Part shown: piece after piece, positions 32,985 to 45,739 of the stretch
Layout of the letters: each line of letters starts with the position of its first letter
Numbering within the stretch: position 1 is the first letter of the stretch
Assembly: GCA_013339765.2 (NCBI GenBank)
Contig: CM023457.1
Span: 45,124,144-45,188,143 of the forward strand
Direction: 5' to 3'
Length of the DNA stretch: 64,000 bases
DNA from: Haemaphysalis longicornis
Taxonomy: Eukaryota > Arthropoda > Arachnida > Ixodida > Ixodidae
Translations under genes and position numbers: made by a program
The notes under the pieces: model-generated
Database searches by the model: none
What the model saw: the letters and a program-made list of their open reading frames with translations, nothing else
What the model was told of the DNA's origin: nothing

Positions 32985-34990
32985 GCCTAATGAAAAATCT
33001 TGACGACATATATAAAATCCTTAAAGAGTACCAGCCAAGCATATTATGTCTCCAAGAAACACATGTTGAATAGTCAACAAACTAACTTTCTTAGGCAATA
33101 CACTATCTTTCGAAAAGACAGAGCCGGCTGCACTCATTCGTCAGGTGGTGTAGCTTTAGTTGTTAAAAAGTCAGTGGCCTGCCAAAAACTAAACCTACAA
33201 ACTAATCTAGAAGCTGTAGCGATTAAGGCCATTATTTTTGGTAGGCTAACAACTACATGCTCCATATACATCGCACCGGCTATCACCTAACAACTACAGA
33301 GTTTCAAATTTTGATAGATCAACTTAAGGCACCATTCTTATTTGTAGGAGATTTGAATGCTCACCACCTGCTCTGGGGTTCAGCACGGGCCGACCCTCGA
33401 GGGCGACTCCTAGAAAAATACTTGTCCTCCGGCACTTGTCTGTTCAATAAGAAACAAGCACTTTTTTCAGCGCAACACACAATACATTTTCTTCTATGGA
33501 CCTAGCGCTGGGTTACACCCCTCTATTTACTTTAGTTGAATGAAGTGTTGCTCCAAATCAATATGGCAGTGTTCACTTACTTCCTGTCATAGTTCAGTTG
33601 GTTCACAACCCTGCAATTTCAACCATCCCAACAAGGTTTAAAGAGAGGGAGCAAGCTGAAAGATGTTCAAAGACTTATCTGAGCTTTTTACACATTCGTA
33701 CAGGATCTAGACATTGGCCAAGCCACAGACATTGCGCATATTATCGATGCCGCACATTCCTCCATTCCTCGAGGTTCAATAAACACAAAAAACAGGCCAA
33801 GACCATGGTGGAACGATGAGTGTAGGACTGCACGCAAAGACCAAAATAAAGCTTGGGGAACCTTCAGAAGACATCCAACAGTTGAAAACCTCATAGCATT
33901 TAAACGAGCAAAAGCCAAAGGGAGACGCATTCGACGTACTGCGAAAACAGAGCTGGAGAACATTCCTGACCTCTATAAATTCATTCACTGATACACACAG
34001 GGTATGGAAAAGAATAAGAGCGCTAAAGGGTCAGAACACGAACACTCTCCCACTTATTAGCACAACAGGTGACACACTAGAGCCAATGCCCTTGGCCAGG
34101 CCAATGCCCTTGGCAAGCATTTTGAACATAGCTCCATCTCTACTCACTATTCAACAGAATTGCTTTATCATCAAAGATTGCAGAACGTAAACCTCTTCAC
34201 AACAAAAAAATATCACTCGACGGTTATAATTCTACACGACAAAAAATTCACCACTGCTCTTTCATCATGTAGGAAAATAGCTCCAGGGGCAGACAACATA
34301 ACCTACGAGATGATAAAACATTTACACCAAGACACGCTTGAAGCAATTCCTTACCTTTTTAACTGGATATGGCAAACAGGACGACTGCCAAAATCATGGA
34401 AGGAGGCAATTGTTATTCCTGTGCTGAAGTAAGGAAGAGACTCAGGTCTACCTAGTAGCTACGGACCAATAGCTCTTACAAGCTGCTTGCGTAAATTGTT
34501 AGAAAAGATAATAGACCGGCGTTGGCTGTACTTGGAGTTTCATGGTGTACTGGATAATCACCAATAGGTTTTCGAGTACATCGTTCCACAAACGACAATC
34601 TTGTGGGCTTTGAATCTTATGGGCCAGAGTGCTTTTGTTCACAAACAATCTTCCATTTCCGTATTTTTTTACTTAGACAAGGCGTACGATACCACGTGGC
34701 ACCATGCAATTTTACTGGACTTAGACTCGCTTGTAGTCTGCGGAAACATGTTAAATTTCATTACAAGCTACTGAACCCCTACCCTACCCTGTCTGTTCTA
34801 GATGTGCCTTCATCAGTTCTCTTGGCTTTTTTGTCACCACTTCTGTGTTGGAGGCTGGAGCCGCTATGTCTGCGTATACTGAAAGACAATGATGTCCCTG
34901 GATTTGCATTTTTAAGGGGGCATTCTAGCATATGCCGATAAAGTAGCTTTCATTTGCACTGACAAGACAAGCGTATAAGATGTTCTCAGC
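32985..34990 (+). pseudogene. LINE ORF2: endonuclease and reverse transcriptase
   Basis: Endonuclease pieces are 'NCRGLMKNLDDIYKILKEYQ' followed by ILCLQETH (about 32980-33063), then FVGDLNAHHLLWGSARADP (about 33340). RT pieces are SSCRKIAPGADNITYEMIKH (about 34260), LPKSWKEAIVIPVLK and SSYGPIALTSCLRKLLEKII. FYLDKAYDTTWHHAIL follows at about 34665. The palm is ILAYADKVAFI at about 34925, where the catalytic YADD reads YADK. Several stops are present, for example at 34429-34431. The family normally nicks target DNA and primes cDNA synthesis there, which this copy cannot do. Confidence 0.75.
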
Positions 34991-35378
34991 AGTGCTCCAG
35001 ATTTTGAGATATCTAAGGTGGTGCCCTGAGTTTCGAGAGGAGCTGTGGTTTTCTGCTTGGAGATAGGGGCACGAAACCTCATTTTTGTGCATGAGTCCTT
35101 GACCTTAGCTATTTCGGTGTTCCCCTCTGGTACACCGCCAGCAAACGAGTAGCTGGGAGCCTTCCATCTTTTCGCGTGCCGATGCGTGCAATGCTTTTAT
35201 CGTTACGCATCTCCTTTTTCTTATGGGTGTTACGTACTTCACGCCTCAGATTATAGGCATTTCAGGGGGTTTTGCAAAGTTTGGCTAGTGCGAAGGTTGA
35301 TACGATGTAGACTGCTGTGCTGACGACGAAACAGGTATCCAATGGCCGGAAGTTAGGCTTGACGTCACGCTTTCACAT

Positions 35379-37194
35379 TTAAAGGGACACAGTGAATTCG
35401 TCAAGCTCCCGTTTTTGTTTGCGCTGCGTAAACTGGCTCAAATTAACACCATTTTCGTCGTTTATCCGGGCGATAAGGCGGTATTTATTTCATAAAGCCT
35501 GAAAGAAGAAAAACTACCATCCGCGGTTTGAGGCGGCTGCCCCAATAATGACGCCAGGTAAATGTGCTACGTGATTGGAAGATGTCCAAGATTAGCATTC
35601 AAACACGTTTCTGATTTCGGTTCTGTGAAACATGCTTGGCATCCGACGTTGTCGTTGGATGGACATTCTCTATATCTCAGTAATAACCATACTCCGCTTC
35701 TGCCATGTTGTCGGCTGTAAAATGCCTAGGATAACCCTCCCAGGACGGCTTGGAATCGTAGTAATCACTAGCCGAGGCCTACGCAATGTAGATGAACGCC
35801 CCTCCGCGTCACCGCAGACGCTCAAATGCCTAGGACTTTTCCCCCATCTTGGATCTTGCCTCACTCATGCCTGTATCGTAAAAAGGCGATATTCGCACCA
35901 GGCCAAGGGTCTGCTGAGTCTGGCCTGTGCCCACTTCCGGCATGCAGTTCGTACTTATGGCAGCAGCACGCCAACGAGAACTAGCCAGCGCGTCAGAGTC
36001 AGTCTGCGCAAGTTCTGCGAACTCGCTCGTGGAAACAAAAACGTTACAGCGCAAAAATGGTATCCAACCCGCCACGGTAACTCGGTGGCTAAGGCGTTGC
36101 ACTGAGCGCGAGGTCGCGGGTTCGATTCCCCGGCCCGCGGGGCCGCTTTTCGATGGAGGCGAAAGACAAAAAACGCCCGTGCGTACGAGATTTCGGCGCA
36201 CGTTAAACATCCCCAGGTGGTCAAAATTAATCCTGAACTTTCCACTATAGTGCGCCTCATCGCCTGCGTTACGTCGGCGCGTTAAACCCTACAATCAAGC
36301 AAAATCAAAATCAGTTTAGAAAACATCGGCCGAAAACGAAGAAATCAACTTACACAAAAAAAAACATGTCGTCCGGGGATTCGAACTTGCGACTTGCAAA
36401 ATAACATACCAGCTCACTTGACTACGAGCCAGCGATGAATTGTGTATAATGTATAACCAGTTTACATTTTTATTTAGTTTTAGCATTTCAAGTACCTAGA
36501 TGACTATTTGTTGTATAGCGCTCTTGCAGTAAGCACCCCCAAATTTCCCCAATATCTCGTCTGGAAATTGCATTTCTTAGACAGAAAAGCGTTCGCAGAT
36601 GTGTGGTCGTGCTGCTGACCGCTGTGCTTGTTCACCGAGCACAAAAAAGTGCTTCCTGCACCCTAGTTGTACGCTGTACGGTAAAAGTTTTGGTTGATTT
36701 TATTTCCTTAGTACCTATATTAACTTCGCTGATCTTCTCCCGCCTTCAAATGGCCTTAGATATTCCTACTAGCGTACCAGTCAGCGACACGTTTGTGTGG
36801 AGCGACCTGAACTTGGAGCTTGATAACTAACAAACTAAAGAAAGGTACATTCTTCCATTCACAAACGTGTCGTGGCTTAGTTTCAACTGAGCGAACGAAT
36901 TGCGACGACCCGTCGGCGGCCGGCAGACGAAACGCTGGGCCGATGATTCAGTCGGAAGGTCGGCGGGCTGTGCAGTAGCGCTGTCAAGTCAAGCCATTTT
37001 TTTCCGACGTCATCAGAACGGCACCGAAAACGGGCGAGGGAGCAGAGAGGAGGACGGCATTTTCGAATTTATTTTTCTGGCGAATAAAGTCGCGTAAACG
37101 CAGCGAGAGCGGTCGAAACATGGCCTACAGACAACAGACTACAATTTGCGCTCGTAATCCACAATGTTTACAAATCACTTCAGTGTCCCTTTAA
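35379..37194. mobile_element. TTAA-flanked DNA element, 1.8 kb
   Basis: The ends TTAA-AGGGACACAGTGAA (35379) and its reverse complement form TTAA-AGGGACACTGAAG (right end 37194) are inverted, with TTAA as the likely target duplication. The SINE at 36070-36310 is nested inside. No transposase is seen. A TTAA target is typical of piggyBac-like elements, although the terminal bases differ from the classical family. Confidence 0.7.
36070..36310 (+). repeat. tRNA-derived SINE, copy 2
   Basis: Box A ('actcggtggctaaggc', about 36080-36095) and box B ('gggttcgattcc', 36118-36129) are both well preserved. The body is nearly the same as 30240-30485, and the tail is 'caatcaagcaaaatcaaaatca'. It is nested in the TTAA element. 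Confidence 0.8.
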
Positions 37195-37804
37195 GGTCAC
37201 CGCCCGTACCTGAAGCTCGTTATGTAACTATAACGTTGTTCGAAATGATGGGCTCAGTGTTGTTACACATATTTTCTTTGCACAGGCGTAATGTGTTTTC
37301 ACATCATAAGACGACATTTATGGTCGACATTAAAAGCATTTATGCTGTTTCCTACCCAAATTACGCATAACTGCAACGGCATCTAAGCCAGAAAAACGTG
37401 ATCATAACTATGAGTTCTCATGTCTTCTTTTACAAGTAGCTATGAAGTAATAGTTACTAGTTTGGTGTTACAACATCACAAGGAGGCAGTGCATGACATC
37501 TCCAATAAACAGAAGTGAGCGCAGTGAAACCATATACAGTACTTTTTATGTAAGGCTTTGGGTCATGTGATCAATAAAAAAATCTCCATTTCCACTGACA
37601 TGAAACCTGGGGAGGGGGCGAAGCTTGCAGTGTACAACTGTATTCTTGGTGCCTTGACATTTTTTGCCAACGGAGATGAAACCGTTTGGAGTAGAGGTAT
37701 ACAGCTTTGCTGTACAAGTCCCGTCTTTGAAGCACGAAGCTCTCTAGCGCAAGGCGTAAAAGAGTGTCCCAGTGTTTTTTTAGTACACGTTACGAAGGAG
37801 TAAA

Positions 37805-39690
37805 GGAGTAAAGGGGTAAAAGTTTATTGGCATAACTTCCATACAGCTGAGAGCCAGAGACAGCCAAAAGGCAGGAGCCCCCCAGAGTGCTGGCCGCATC
37901 CTCAGCTGTACGTTAACAATATGAAGGACATGTGAAAATGATTATGATAATATATATACAGATGAGGGGAGTTATAGTTATATATACAGTAGTACAGTAG
38001 TATATACGGGTGAGGGGGGGTGAAGTGGTCACACATCTCTGTACCGCACCAAGTATTTGAATTCCCCGACACTTTGGGCCCTCCTAGCGTTCGACTGGCA
38101 AGAGTTCCATAGCTCAGGGGCTTGGATGAAGAGGGAGTTGGAGGCACTAGTGGTCCGTGCGAGGCGCTGCTCAAGTCTCAGTGGGTCCCGTCTTGAATGG
38201 CGCAGGTAACCCTCTGGGATGGGACAGTCGCCGTGCAGAAACGGAGTACCCGCCTGGAGAATAGTCTGCGTCCGTCAAGTCGAGACCACCTCAGGGTCTG
38301 CAACCGCCTCTCTTAGGGAACGTTTGGTTGCCCGGTCCTTGATATGTAAGCGCCGCCTTCGACGCTTCCATTGAACGGACTCGAGCCACTTTGGAGGTCA
38401 ATCTGGTGGGGGCTCCAGATGGGGGAACAGTATTCTAGGACTGGAAGTACAAGGGCTGTGAACAGCGCACAGAAGGCATGGTGTGGCATGGCCCTTGACG
38501 TTCGGGTTATGAACCCAGCCTGTTTGCTCTTTTGCAGACATAGTCTACGTGAGGTCTGAAAGACCGGCGCTGCAATCAAAAGAGACCCCAAGGAGCTTAG
38601 TCTCGGTGACCTCCTGCAGGCGTGTGCCATTGGCCAAGTAGGACACGTTCGCCGGTGTCGTTTGCGAGATATTCGAAGGTTATACGACTTGGGTGGGTAG
38701 AGGAACACGCCATTACGATCACTCCATCTGGGAAATCTTGAGGAGGTCGGACTGCAAGATCTGCCGGTCTTTGGTGGTATGGATAGTGCGGTAAAGTTGT
38801 GGTCGTCAGCGTATCTTAGAATGTTTGATTCAATGTCGGACGCGAGGTCGTGACGTACAGGTTAAATAGGAGTGGCCCAATCACGGATCCCTGAGGCACG
38901 CACCGTTTTCACAGTGTGCCACTGACCAGTAGCACCCCGGTAGTGGACCTGCTGCCGGCGGTTTGTGAGGAAGCTGTTATCATTGCAGGGTCGTCCAGTT
39001 ATGCCAAAACCTGGGAGCTTGGTGATGTGGAGGTTGTGGTTAATGCTGTCGAATGCACTGGAGAAATCCAGGGAAGAACATCGGCTTCTTTGGAGCTATC
39101 GAGGGCGCCACTCAGGTCGTGGTGAAGGATGAGAGCAAGGTTTCACAGCTTCGTCCTTTTCTGAACCATGCTGGGTGTTGCATCGAGATTGTTCATTCTA
39201 GGTGTTGGGAGATTTTGCTGCAGATGAGAGTTTCAAAAAATTTTGCATAGAATGGAGGTGAGGCTAATTGGACGGTAGTTTTCTAGAGCGTTCAAGGGTT
39301 TACCTGACCTTTGTGGACAGGGATAACATGTGCCAGTTTCCACACCTGAGGGAATGAGGGCCCTGGGACGTGTAGTTGTACAGAGTGCTAGAAGAAGGGA
39401 GCTAGCAGGGAGCACATGCCTTGAGTAGAAGTGGGGGTATGCCATCAGGGCCAGGTGAGGCACTGTTCTTCAGTTTGCAGATAGCAGATTCAACCTCGTC
39501 TGCTTCATCAAAGGAGGATCGAAACACAGGAGTGGCCTGCAAGTGAGAGCGCTGGTCCACTGAGTGGTGGTCCCCATGCGGATGAGTCGGCATGGGTTGT
39601 TGAGGGATGGTACTACCTCACTGAAATATTCGCCAAAGGAGTTCGCAATGTCCTGTGGATTGTCAGAGAGGCCACGTTCAAGCACCCCAG
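37805..39690 (-). mobile_element. CR1-like LINE fragment (RT pseudogene)
   Basis: Minus-strand RT pieces are in order. FGEYFSEVVPSL (about 39620) is followed by VESAICKLKNSASPGPDGIP then PLLLK (about 39480), and LENYRPISLTSILCKIF (about 39285). The thumb is LVLPVLEYCSPIWSPH at about 38430. Multiple frame changes are present. The 3' end runs into repeats of 'ggagtaaa' on the plus strand (37796-37822), a CR1/L2-style short-repeat tail. Matching stretches of about 50 bp with 'gagtgtccc.gtgttttttagta' lie on both sides (37745-37793 and 39690-39731). Confidence 0.75.
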
Positions 39691-40011
39691 AGCAAGGCGT
39701 GAACGAGTGTCCCGGTGTTTTTTAGTATGCGTTCTAGCGCAAGGTGTAAACAAGTTTCCCGGTATTTTAATACCATGACTTCATGAGACGGCAGTTACGA
39801 CAACGACATGAGACGCCAACAGCCCCAGCCCCTAAGGGGCTTTGCTGCCTATTATAAAGTTTAACTTACATTAGAATAGGTAGAAGTATAACTAATAGAA
39901 CTTATATGTATAACTTACTATCATCGTGCTGAGCATTTTGCTCACAGTACCACATCACAAAACTGATAGTAATCATGAGGCAAGTGTTGTGGGGCACAGA
40001 AGCCAATAGTG

Positions 40012-40510
40012 TGGGCAAATATCGGTCAAACCGGATATCCAGTTGAAGCGGCTCAGAGCAACTCCAGCCTTATAAGCCAGTTTTCAAGATATCCGGATTT
40101 TCAACTACGGATAATGAGTAAATCTAGTTTCAATAGCCCATTAATCCGATATTCGAAAATTGTAACGCAATGAACGGAAGTACAAACAGGCTATTTTGTT
40201 GTTCAATTTGATCGTATGTATGATGATATTTTGTGAGAAACCGAACTCATACTCTCTAAAATATGTTGTTTAACATACAGGCTGCAATCTTTTGACTTCT
40301 TAATGGAAAAACAATTACACTTATCTTACACTGTTATATTACACTCTTGGAATCTTTGGAAATAAAACAGAAAACCGGATACAAAACCGGTTAACAAGGT
40401 AAGCAAACCGATCACTCCAGTCGCAGTTATCCAGCATTCAAATTCAAACAATTAGTGAATCAAATAACCGGATAACCAGTTTTTCTGCAAAACCGGTTTG
40501 GTGTTGCCCC
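40012..40510. mobile_element. ccggtt-rich element, possibly hAT-like MITE
   Basis: The left end 'gggcaaatatcggtcaaacc' and right end 'aaaccggtttggtgttgccc' are imperfect inverted repeats. The interior repeats 'ccggat' and 'accagtt' words. It is non-coding and probably related to 32050-32558. Confidence 0.5.
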
Positions 40511-41316
40511 ACTAGCAGCCAACCTCTACGAGGATGGTGTTGGCCAATAAAGTATATATGCAAATGCAATTTGGAAGTTAACATTGAGTCAGCGTGTTAC
40601 TAAAAGCAATAAAAATGAACTTCTTCGAACAAAAAGATTCTGCAATCTTCTTACCTCCACTATGCTTTTTTTTCTCAAATTTTCCCCAGCAATATCTAGG
40701 TAAACTTGTGATATTAATGCTTCCGTCAACTAAAACTGTGCCTATTTTCTAAGCGCAATGTCTGCCTTGATTATCTGAACACACATCAAGCTTTTTTCAT
40801 ATTTTTCTGTGCAATATCAAAAGAGCTTTGGGGTGATTTCGGTAAGCTAAGTGTCAAATTGAATGACGTCCCTAATGTTGCATAAAACAAAACAGAGTAT
40901 TCACGATAAATCCCAGAAGTCAACAATCAAGCTCTGCATCTGAAATACCAGCCATCAAGGACTAAAATAATACGTTTTCCATCAAAACTGGTAACCTACC
41001 CAGCTTGCCTACATTAACTTCTGCTGGGGAGGACCTGAAAAAAAAGCAAACGTGTGTATGCTGGGTGGCTCTGGAAAATCATGTGAGCTGTCCTGGGAGC
41101 CTCCGTGCTCGTTCTCCCATTAGAAGTTTTGCACTTTGACTCTGCAACACTGCATGTCATTGTCGCACTCAGTTGCGATATAGTTGTAGGGATGGCACCA
41201 CTTATTTTTCTAGAAAACCGAATGCGCGACTGGGTGGATGTAGTGGTGCGCACGTGCACGTCTTTTGAAAGTGGCAGGAGCTGTCGAAAGGCAGGAGACA
41301 TGACAGTCATCGATTC

Positions 41317-41322
41317 TTTATT
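41317..41322 (-). promoter_or_regulatory. Poly(A) signal of MADF-BESS gene
   Basis: A minus-strand AATAAA (plus strand 'tttatt') lies about 160 bp after the exon 5 stop codon, giving a short 3' UTR. Confidence 0.5.
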
Positions 41323-41482
41323 TAGAACAATCGCTGTTTAATTGTTCATCTTAATGGTAACAAAAATGCCTCAATGTAAGATGAAAAGCACAAACACTCA
41401 CACATACACACAACCTTGCGCACGCTTTTTCTTCAATATCAGAAACCCTGCAGAGAATTCAGTGCCAGCAACACAGCAACTT

Positions 41483-41935
41483 TCACCCAGAAGGTGTCTC
41501 CAAGACCAGGTTCAAAATGGTGGACATCAGTCGCGCTTGCATCGCCGCATCCATCATCCGCATTCTCTGCGCCACAAACAGGCCGAAGTGTTCCAGGCCA
41601 TCGGCACTTCCAAATGATGCAGATGGCATAGAGAGTTGCGAGAGTGCTGGCGATCGGGAAGGGGGCGGACTTGGTAACATCACTGGCACTTCTGGAACCA
41701 CTACCAACCTGCTCCTGTTGGAGCAAAGTCTGCGTCCCTGCTTCACAGCGCGTGGGGCTTGTTGTGTTCACCACTTCTGATGGAGGCAGTCACGTTAGCA
41801 ACACTGCACATATTGCCTGGCCCACTTTGCGGCAGGGACGACAGTTCAGTGGGTAACGACGAGCACATGACGACTGTGGGGTGCTGCTGCATCGCTTCAA
41901 AGTCCTTTACTGCATTTTTGAACTCCTTGCGTCGC
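41483..41935 (-). CDS. MADF-BESS gene, exon 5 (BESS-like motif, frame broken)
   Basis: The acceptor 'gatcttcttgcag' precedes GCGACGC. The first base completes an AGG codon with exon 4, giving R-RKEFKNAVKDFEAMQQHPTV. That frame ends at TGA near 41753. The plausible continuation is in other frames: LPPSEVVNTTSPTRCEAGTQ (about 41787), then SADGLEHFGLFVAQRMRMMD and AAMQARLMSTILNLVLETPS to the stop at 41483. The last stretch fits a BESS motif, a short helical protein-interaction module at the C-terminus of MADF proteins. At least one indel is needed to link the pieces. An internal intron looks unlikely because no strong donor is present. Confidence 0.6.
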
Positions 41936-42854
41936 CTGCAAGAAGATCGATGCTGTTACCAAATCCCTATATGTTTACCCGCATGCCCAGACTGACACTC
42001 ATGCAGGTGGGTTAATGGCTGCACTTTAGATGGAAATGGAAAATCTGGGCCGTTATGTGTATTCACGCTGTCATGTAAAATGAAAGACGCTTCAAAGAAA
42101 TGGCTCTGTGTGTTTTTGACATTCATGTGGCCAAATAAACAGTGTTCTTTGGTTGAATCAATTTGATTAATTATGTATGAATGATTATCTATTTCTATTA
42201 TTGCACACTTGCAGGTATTTTAAATTGGTATGTAGTGAGTACCTTTTAAGACATCCCGTTCGATAGTTTTAAATTTGTTGCCTGATGAGCAGTCCTTTCT
42301 GTACTGTTGCAAGGACAACCGCAAAGCTACATATATAAGATTGTGTAGACAGCAGGAATCAGCTCTTACTGCGCTGTATGCATTCCACATTCTGTAGTTC
42401 TGCGGCGATATTTCCAGCATTATAAAATGCACTGACACATGTACGGTAATTTAGGGCGGTCTGTAGTTATATATCGCAAATAAATAAGCCAACGTTAAAC
42501 AAACACAATGTAGATAGTGGCCAGTTCAGTACCTGTAATGGCTGAACTCAACCAAAACTTAAAAATGATTGCGTTTTTCAATCGATCTCTCACTCCCCAT
42601 AGTTACCAAGTTTGAGTACATTTGATTTATTATAGCCTGAAGATACTAAATAGAGAGGAGGAGATACTTCCACAAACTATGTTATAGGATTTGTTTCATT
42701 TGGTTTGTTTCCAGTGGGAAGCCACTAGGTTGTTTTATCCTGCGCTTCGAGCGGAGCGCCCATTCCCTCAATCAGTATTCGGCACGTCTGGCATTTTTGT
42801 TTGACAGGAAAAAGGTGTTACCTTGTTGTCACTAATGTGAGTGTACTCGCTTGC

Positions 42855-43966
42855 TTAAAGGAGCCATGAAGAGAAAACACAGTTTGGTTCATCCAAAAGA
42901 TTGTCTCGTTAGAATCATACTGCACCACTTTAACGTAAACTTCGCTCAAATAAGCTACATAATTAGGAAAACGGGAATGGTCATGCGACCCACCAGCTCA
43001 TTTCCCGCAACAGAACCTATGATGTCACATGAGCTAAGCTCTGCGATTGGCGGAGGCTGGCAGAAGCAGACGAAAATTAGGTAGAGCTTACAAACTAGAC
43101 GACGAGCGATTTGCGCTTAAATTTAGGGCACATTCTTTACAAAGCAATAAGAATGATGGGACAAACAGTGGAAGTTACGAAAGCACATGTAAACATAGAA
43201 GTACTGATGCGTTCTGCTGTTCATACTGCGCACAGCATGCTTGGTTTAGCTGCACAGCACTACGGGGCTTGGGGTTGTCTCAGACGACACTGGCCGATTG
43301 ACGCAAGCAACGGTGTCTTACGTGACCCCATTTGTCGAGCGAGCACTGTTTCAGGGAACGAATTTTTTCTCCCAGAACAAAAACAAGCCAGGTTTAAATG
43401 CGGGCAAAAACAAACCAAACGCTTGCCACGGTATGGTGGCGCCATCTAGGTTACGGAACGTAAAGAAACGCGGGAACAAACCAACACCGCTGTACAGGGT
43501 GGAGACAACCTTTGAACGGTGCCGTGCCGCCGCAATTGGGCCAACGGACTCAACGCGTTATTCTTTTCGTTTCCCACGAGACCTAGCAACACGAAACAGA
43601 CAATATGATTCAAACTTCTTCAGTAAACCGCATTGCGGCGATAATTTTAGCGCGGTTTTGACACAATGACTTGCTTCGGTGGCGAGCGAGCAACCGAAAA
43701 TGGCGGCGCCAGCGTATACGTGTCTCTACCCTGTACGGCGGATGCGTGAATGAAGGTACTCTAGGCTGCAGAGCGGTCGGTTCCTGTGATGTCATTTGGG
43801 ACGACGAAAACGCACGATTGAGCGGGAAAATCAAAATTTTAACCGAATTGTTTAATTTCTCAGTGAATAAAGCACCGTTTGTATCCGGACAAGCGCTGGG
43901 GGCACTATAAAACACGAAATCTTTCGAATAAAACCAACTTGCATTTTCTCTTCATGGCTCCTTTAA
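42855..43966. mobile_element. TTAA-flanked element, AGGAGCCATGAAG family, long copy
   Basis: The left end TTAA-AGGAGCCATGAAGAGA is matched by its exact reverse complement at the right end (43943-43966). The shared inverted part is over 20 bp. A short internal copy of the same family lies at 63111-63557. No transposase is seen. It lies inside the last intron of the MADF-BESS gene. Confidence 0.8.
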
Positions 43967-44960
43967 CCACATTCTCGATCTAATTCAACAGTTCTTTGAG
44001 AAAGCTTTCCAAGATAAATGTGTGCACATCAGACACCATGGCACTCAATTTGCCGGCACTTAAATCTGCAGTTCTCACTGAGTATAATAGCAGATTGGAG
44101 GAACCGGCTACGTGCAAAAGGACAGGTTCCGGCAAGGTACCTGGTACCTTGCTGGAGGCTGTACATGCGCAGAGGAAACGAAACCAGTTGTATGCATAAG
44201 TTTCAAGTTAAAGGAGGACAGTTATGAGGGCTGCGGCCAGTTATGAGGGCCCCTAACTTTCACCAGCGCCACTCGACCAGTCGAAAAACCGTTCCTTAGT
44301 GTGCTTGCTGCCCATATTGGCATCAACAAACTGACAGTGGTGCCTCAACCTCAACTTCCACTATACGGAGACTAAGTTCATGGCAGGTCGGGACGAGATG
44401 GCAGCCGCCGCATGGGGTGGTTGACAATCTTCGCGTTTGTTTCAGCAAAAGCCAAGAGCTCGACCTTCGCCTTTCAGGCAGGACCTCCCGGTATAAGGCA
44501 CTTCGGTGCAGACTTTCTATCGAAGTTGTGTCTAAATATGAATAAAAACTGACTGCGAATAGAATTGAATATTATTTCAAACGTGGGGATCTTGCCTTTA
44601 GGGCATATGACACATGCAGTGAGGACATAACACATTTGAGTGTGTATTATTTATCTGATTGTGCTTGATAAGATTAAAAAATTAAAAGACAAAATTAAGG
44701 ACGAAATGGCAAAGCAGTGGAACAAAAATTTGCAATGCATAAACGAAACGAATGCAAGTTCCTCAAAATGCTGTGAGTACAGGAAGCACATTTGTCTGCC
44801 TCCAGTACCTTCAGCCACTAAAAGGGCCTGCCTAGGCATTCGAGTGACTGGCCTGACCAATATTTTACTGCCAATAATAGCTCACGATCCCTCACTCATG
44901 CCACAATATTGACAGAAACTTTTAGAGGCATACCTAAATTTTCCACCAGAAGCGTTTCAC

Positions 44961-45735
44961 TTAAAGGGACCCTGCAACACGCTTTGAGCAGTGCAAATAA
45001 ACCTGCGCGACATTTAGATTACACTGCCATGAATACCTGACCAAATATTCACGTGCACGTGAAGTGGTAAGTACAAAAATCGCAGTGAAAGACGGGGAAA
45101 AACTAACTGCACTCTCTTCAATTTCCCCTTTGTGGGGACCCACTATTACAGCGGTCGCTGCCCAATTGGTTGTTGCTGGTCAACTACCCGGTTTATTTCC
45201 CGCATTTCCTCAGACGATCTGCCGTTGGGGGCGCTGTGCACCCACCTCTTCTATGCCTGAACCTGTACGAACAGTTTTGGCATTTTTTTTGTGTTTTGAG
45301 TGCGCGCCGAGTTTGAGTGATCAACTCAATACCTCCCTTTCAGCCATACCCCTCAACAGAAAACGTTTATTGCTTCAGAAACGCCCAACCAGCCTAAGTG
45401 CACGATTCGAGCAGGCAGCCATGCCTGCTTTTTTGTTGCACTAGACCGGAAATAACCCCCCACGTTGCGGAGAAAAAGAGAAAACTCTCCTGCCTGTGAT
45501 ACACCGAAGAGAACACACGTGCCGCCCCCTCTCCAGGAGAGAGTGCGTGGCTTTTATCGTGTAGTCCGTGGTCGAGTTGAGAGGAAATGATTATGCGCGA
45601 TTTCTCATTGCGCGTAGCTTTGGTCATAGTGAACGGATTTTTATAATTCTTGCGGAAGAAGATTGCTGCGACAATAGACTTTCTTCCGAAATACATTATG
45701 AGTAGTCGGTGGTAAGTGCTGCAGGGTCCCTTTAA
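44961..45735. mobile_element. TTAA-flanked element, AGGGACCCTGCA family
   Basis: The left end TTAA-AGGGACCCTGCAACAC and the right end 'ctgcagggtcccTTTAA' are inverted, with TTAA on each side. The element is 775 bp and non-coding. It lies in the same intron as 42855-43966. Confidence 0.75.
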
Positions 45736-45739
45736 GCTA

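Larger units (their letters stand above)
30868..35005 (+). mobile_element. I/Jockey-type LINE copy B, degraded, with nested insertion
   Basis: The leader at 30868-31145 is shared with copy A. ORF1 (about 31185-32775) is split by a 500-bp insertion at 32050-32558. ORF2 follows: endonuclease at about 32985-33500 and reverse transcriptase at about 34230-34990. There are many stops and shifts throughout. The element breaks off after the RT palm, with neither a 3' tail nor RNase H. Confidence 0.8.
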
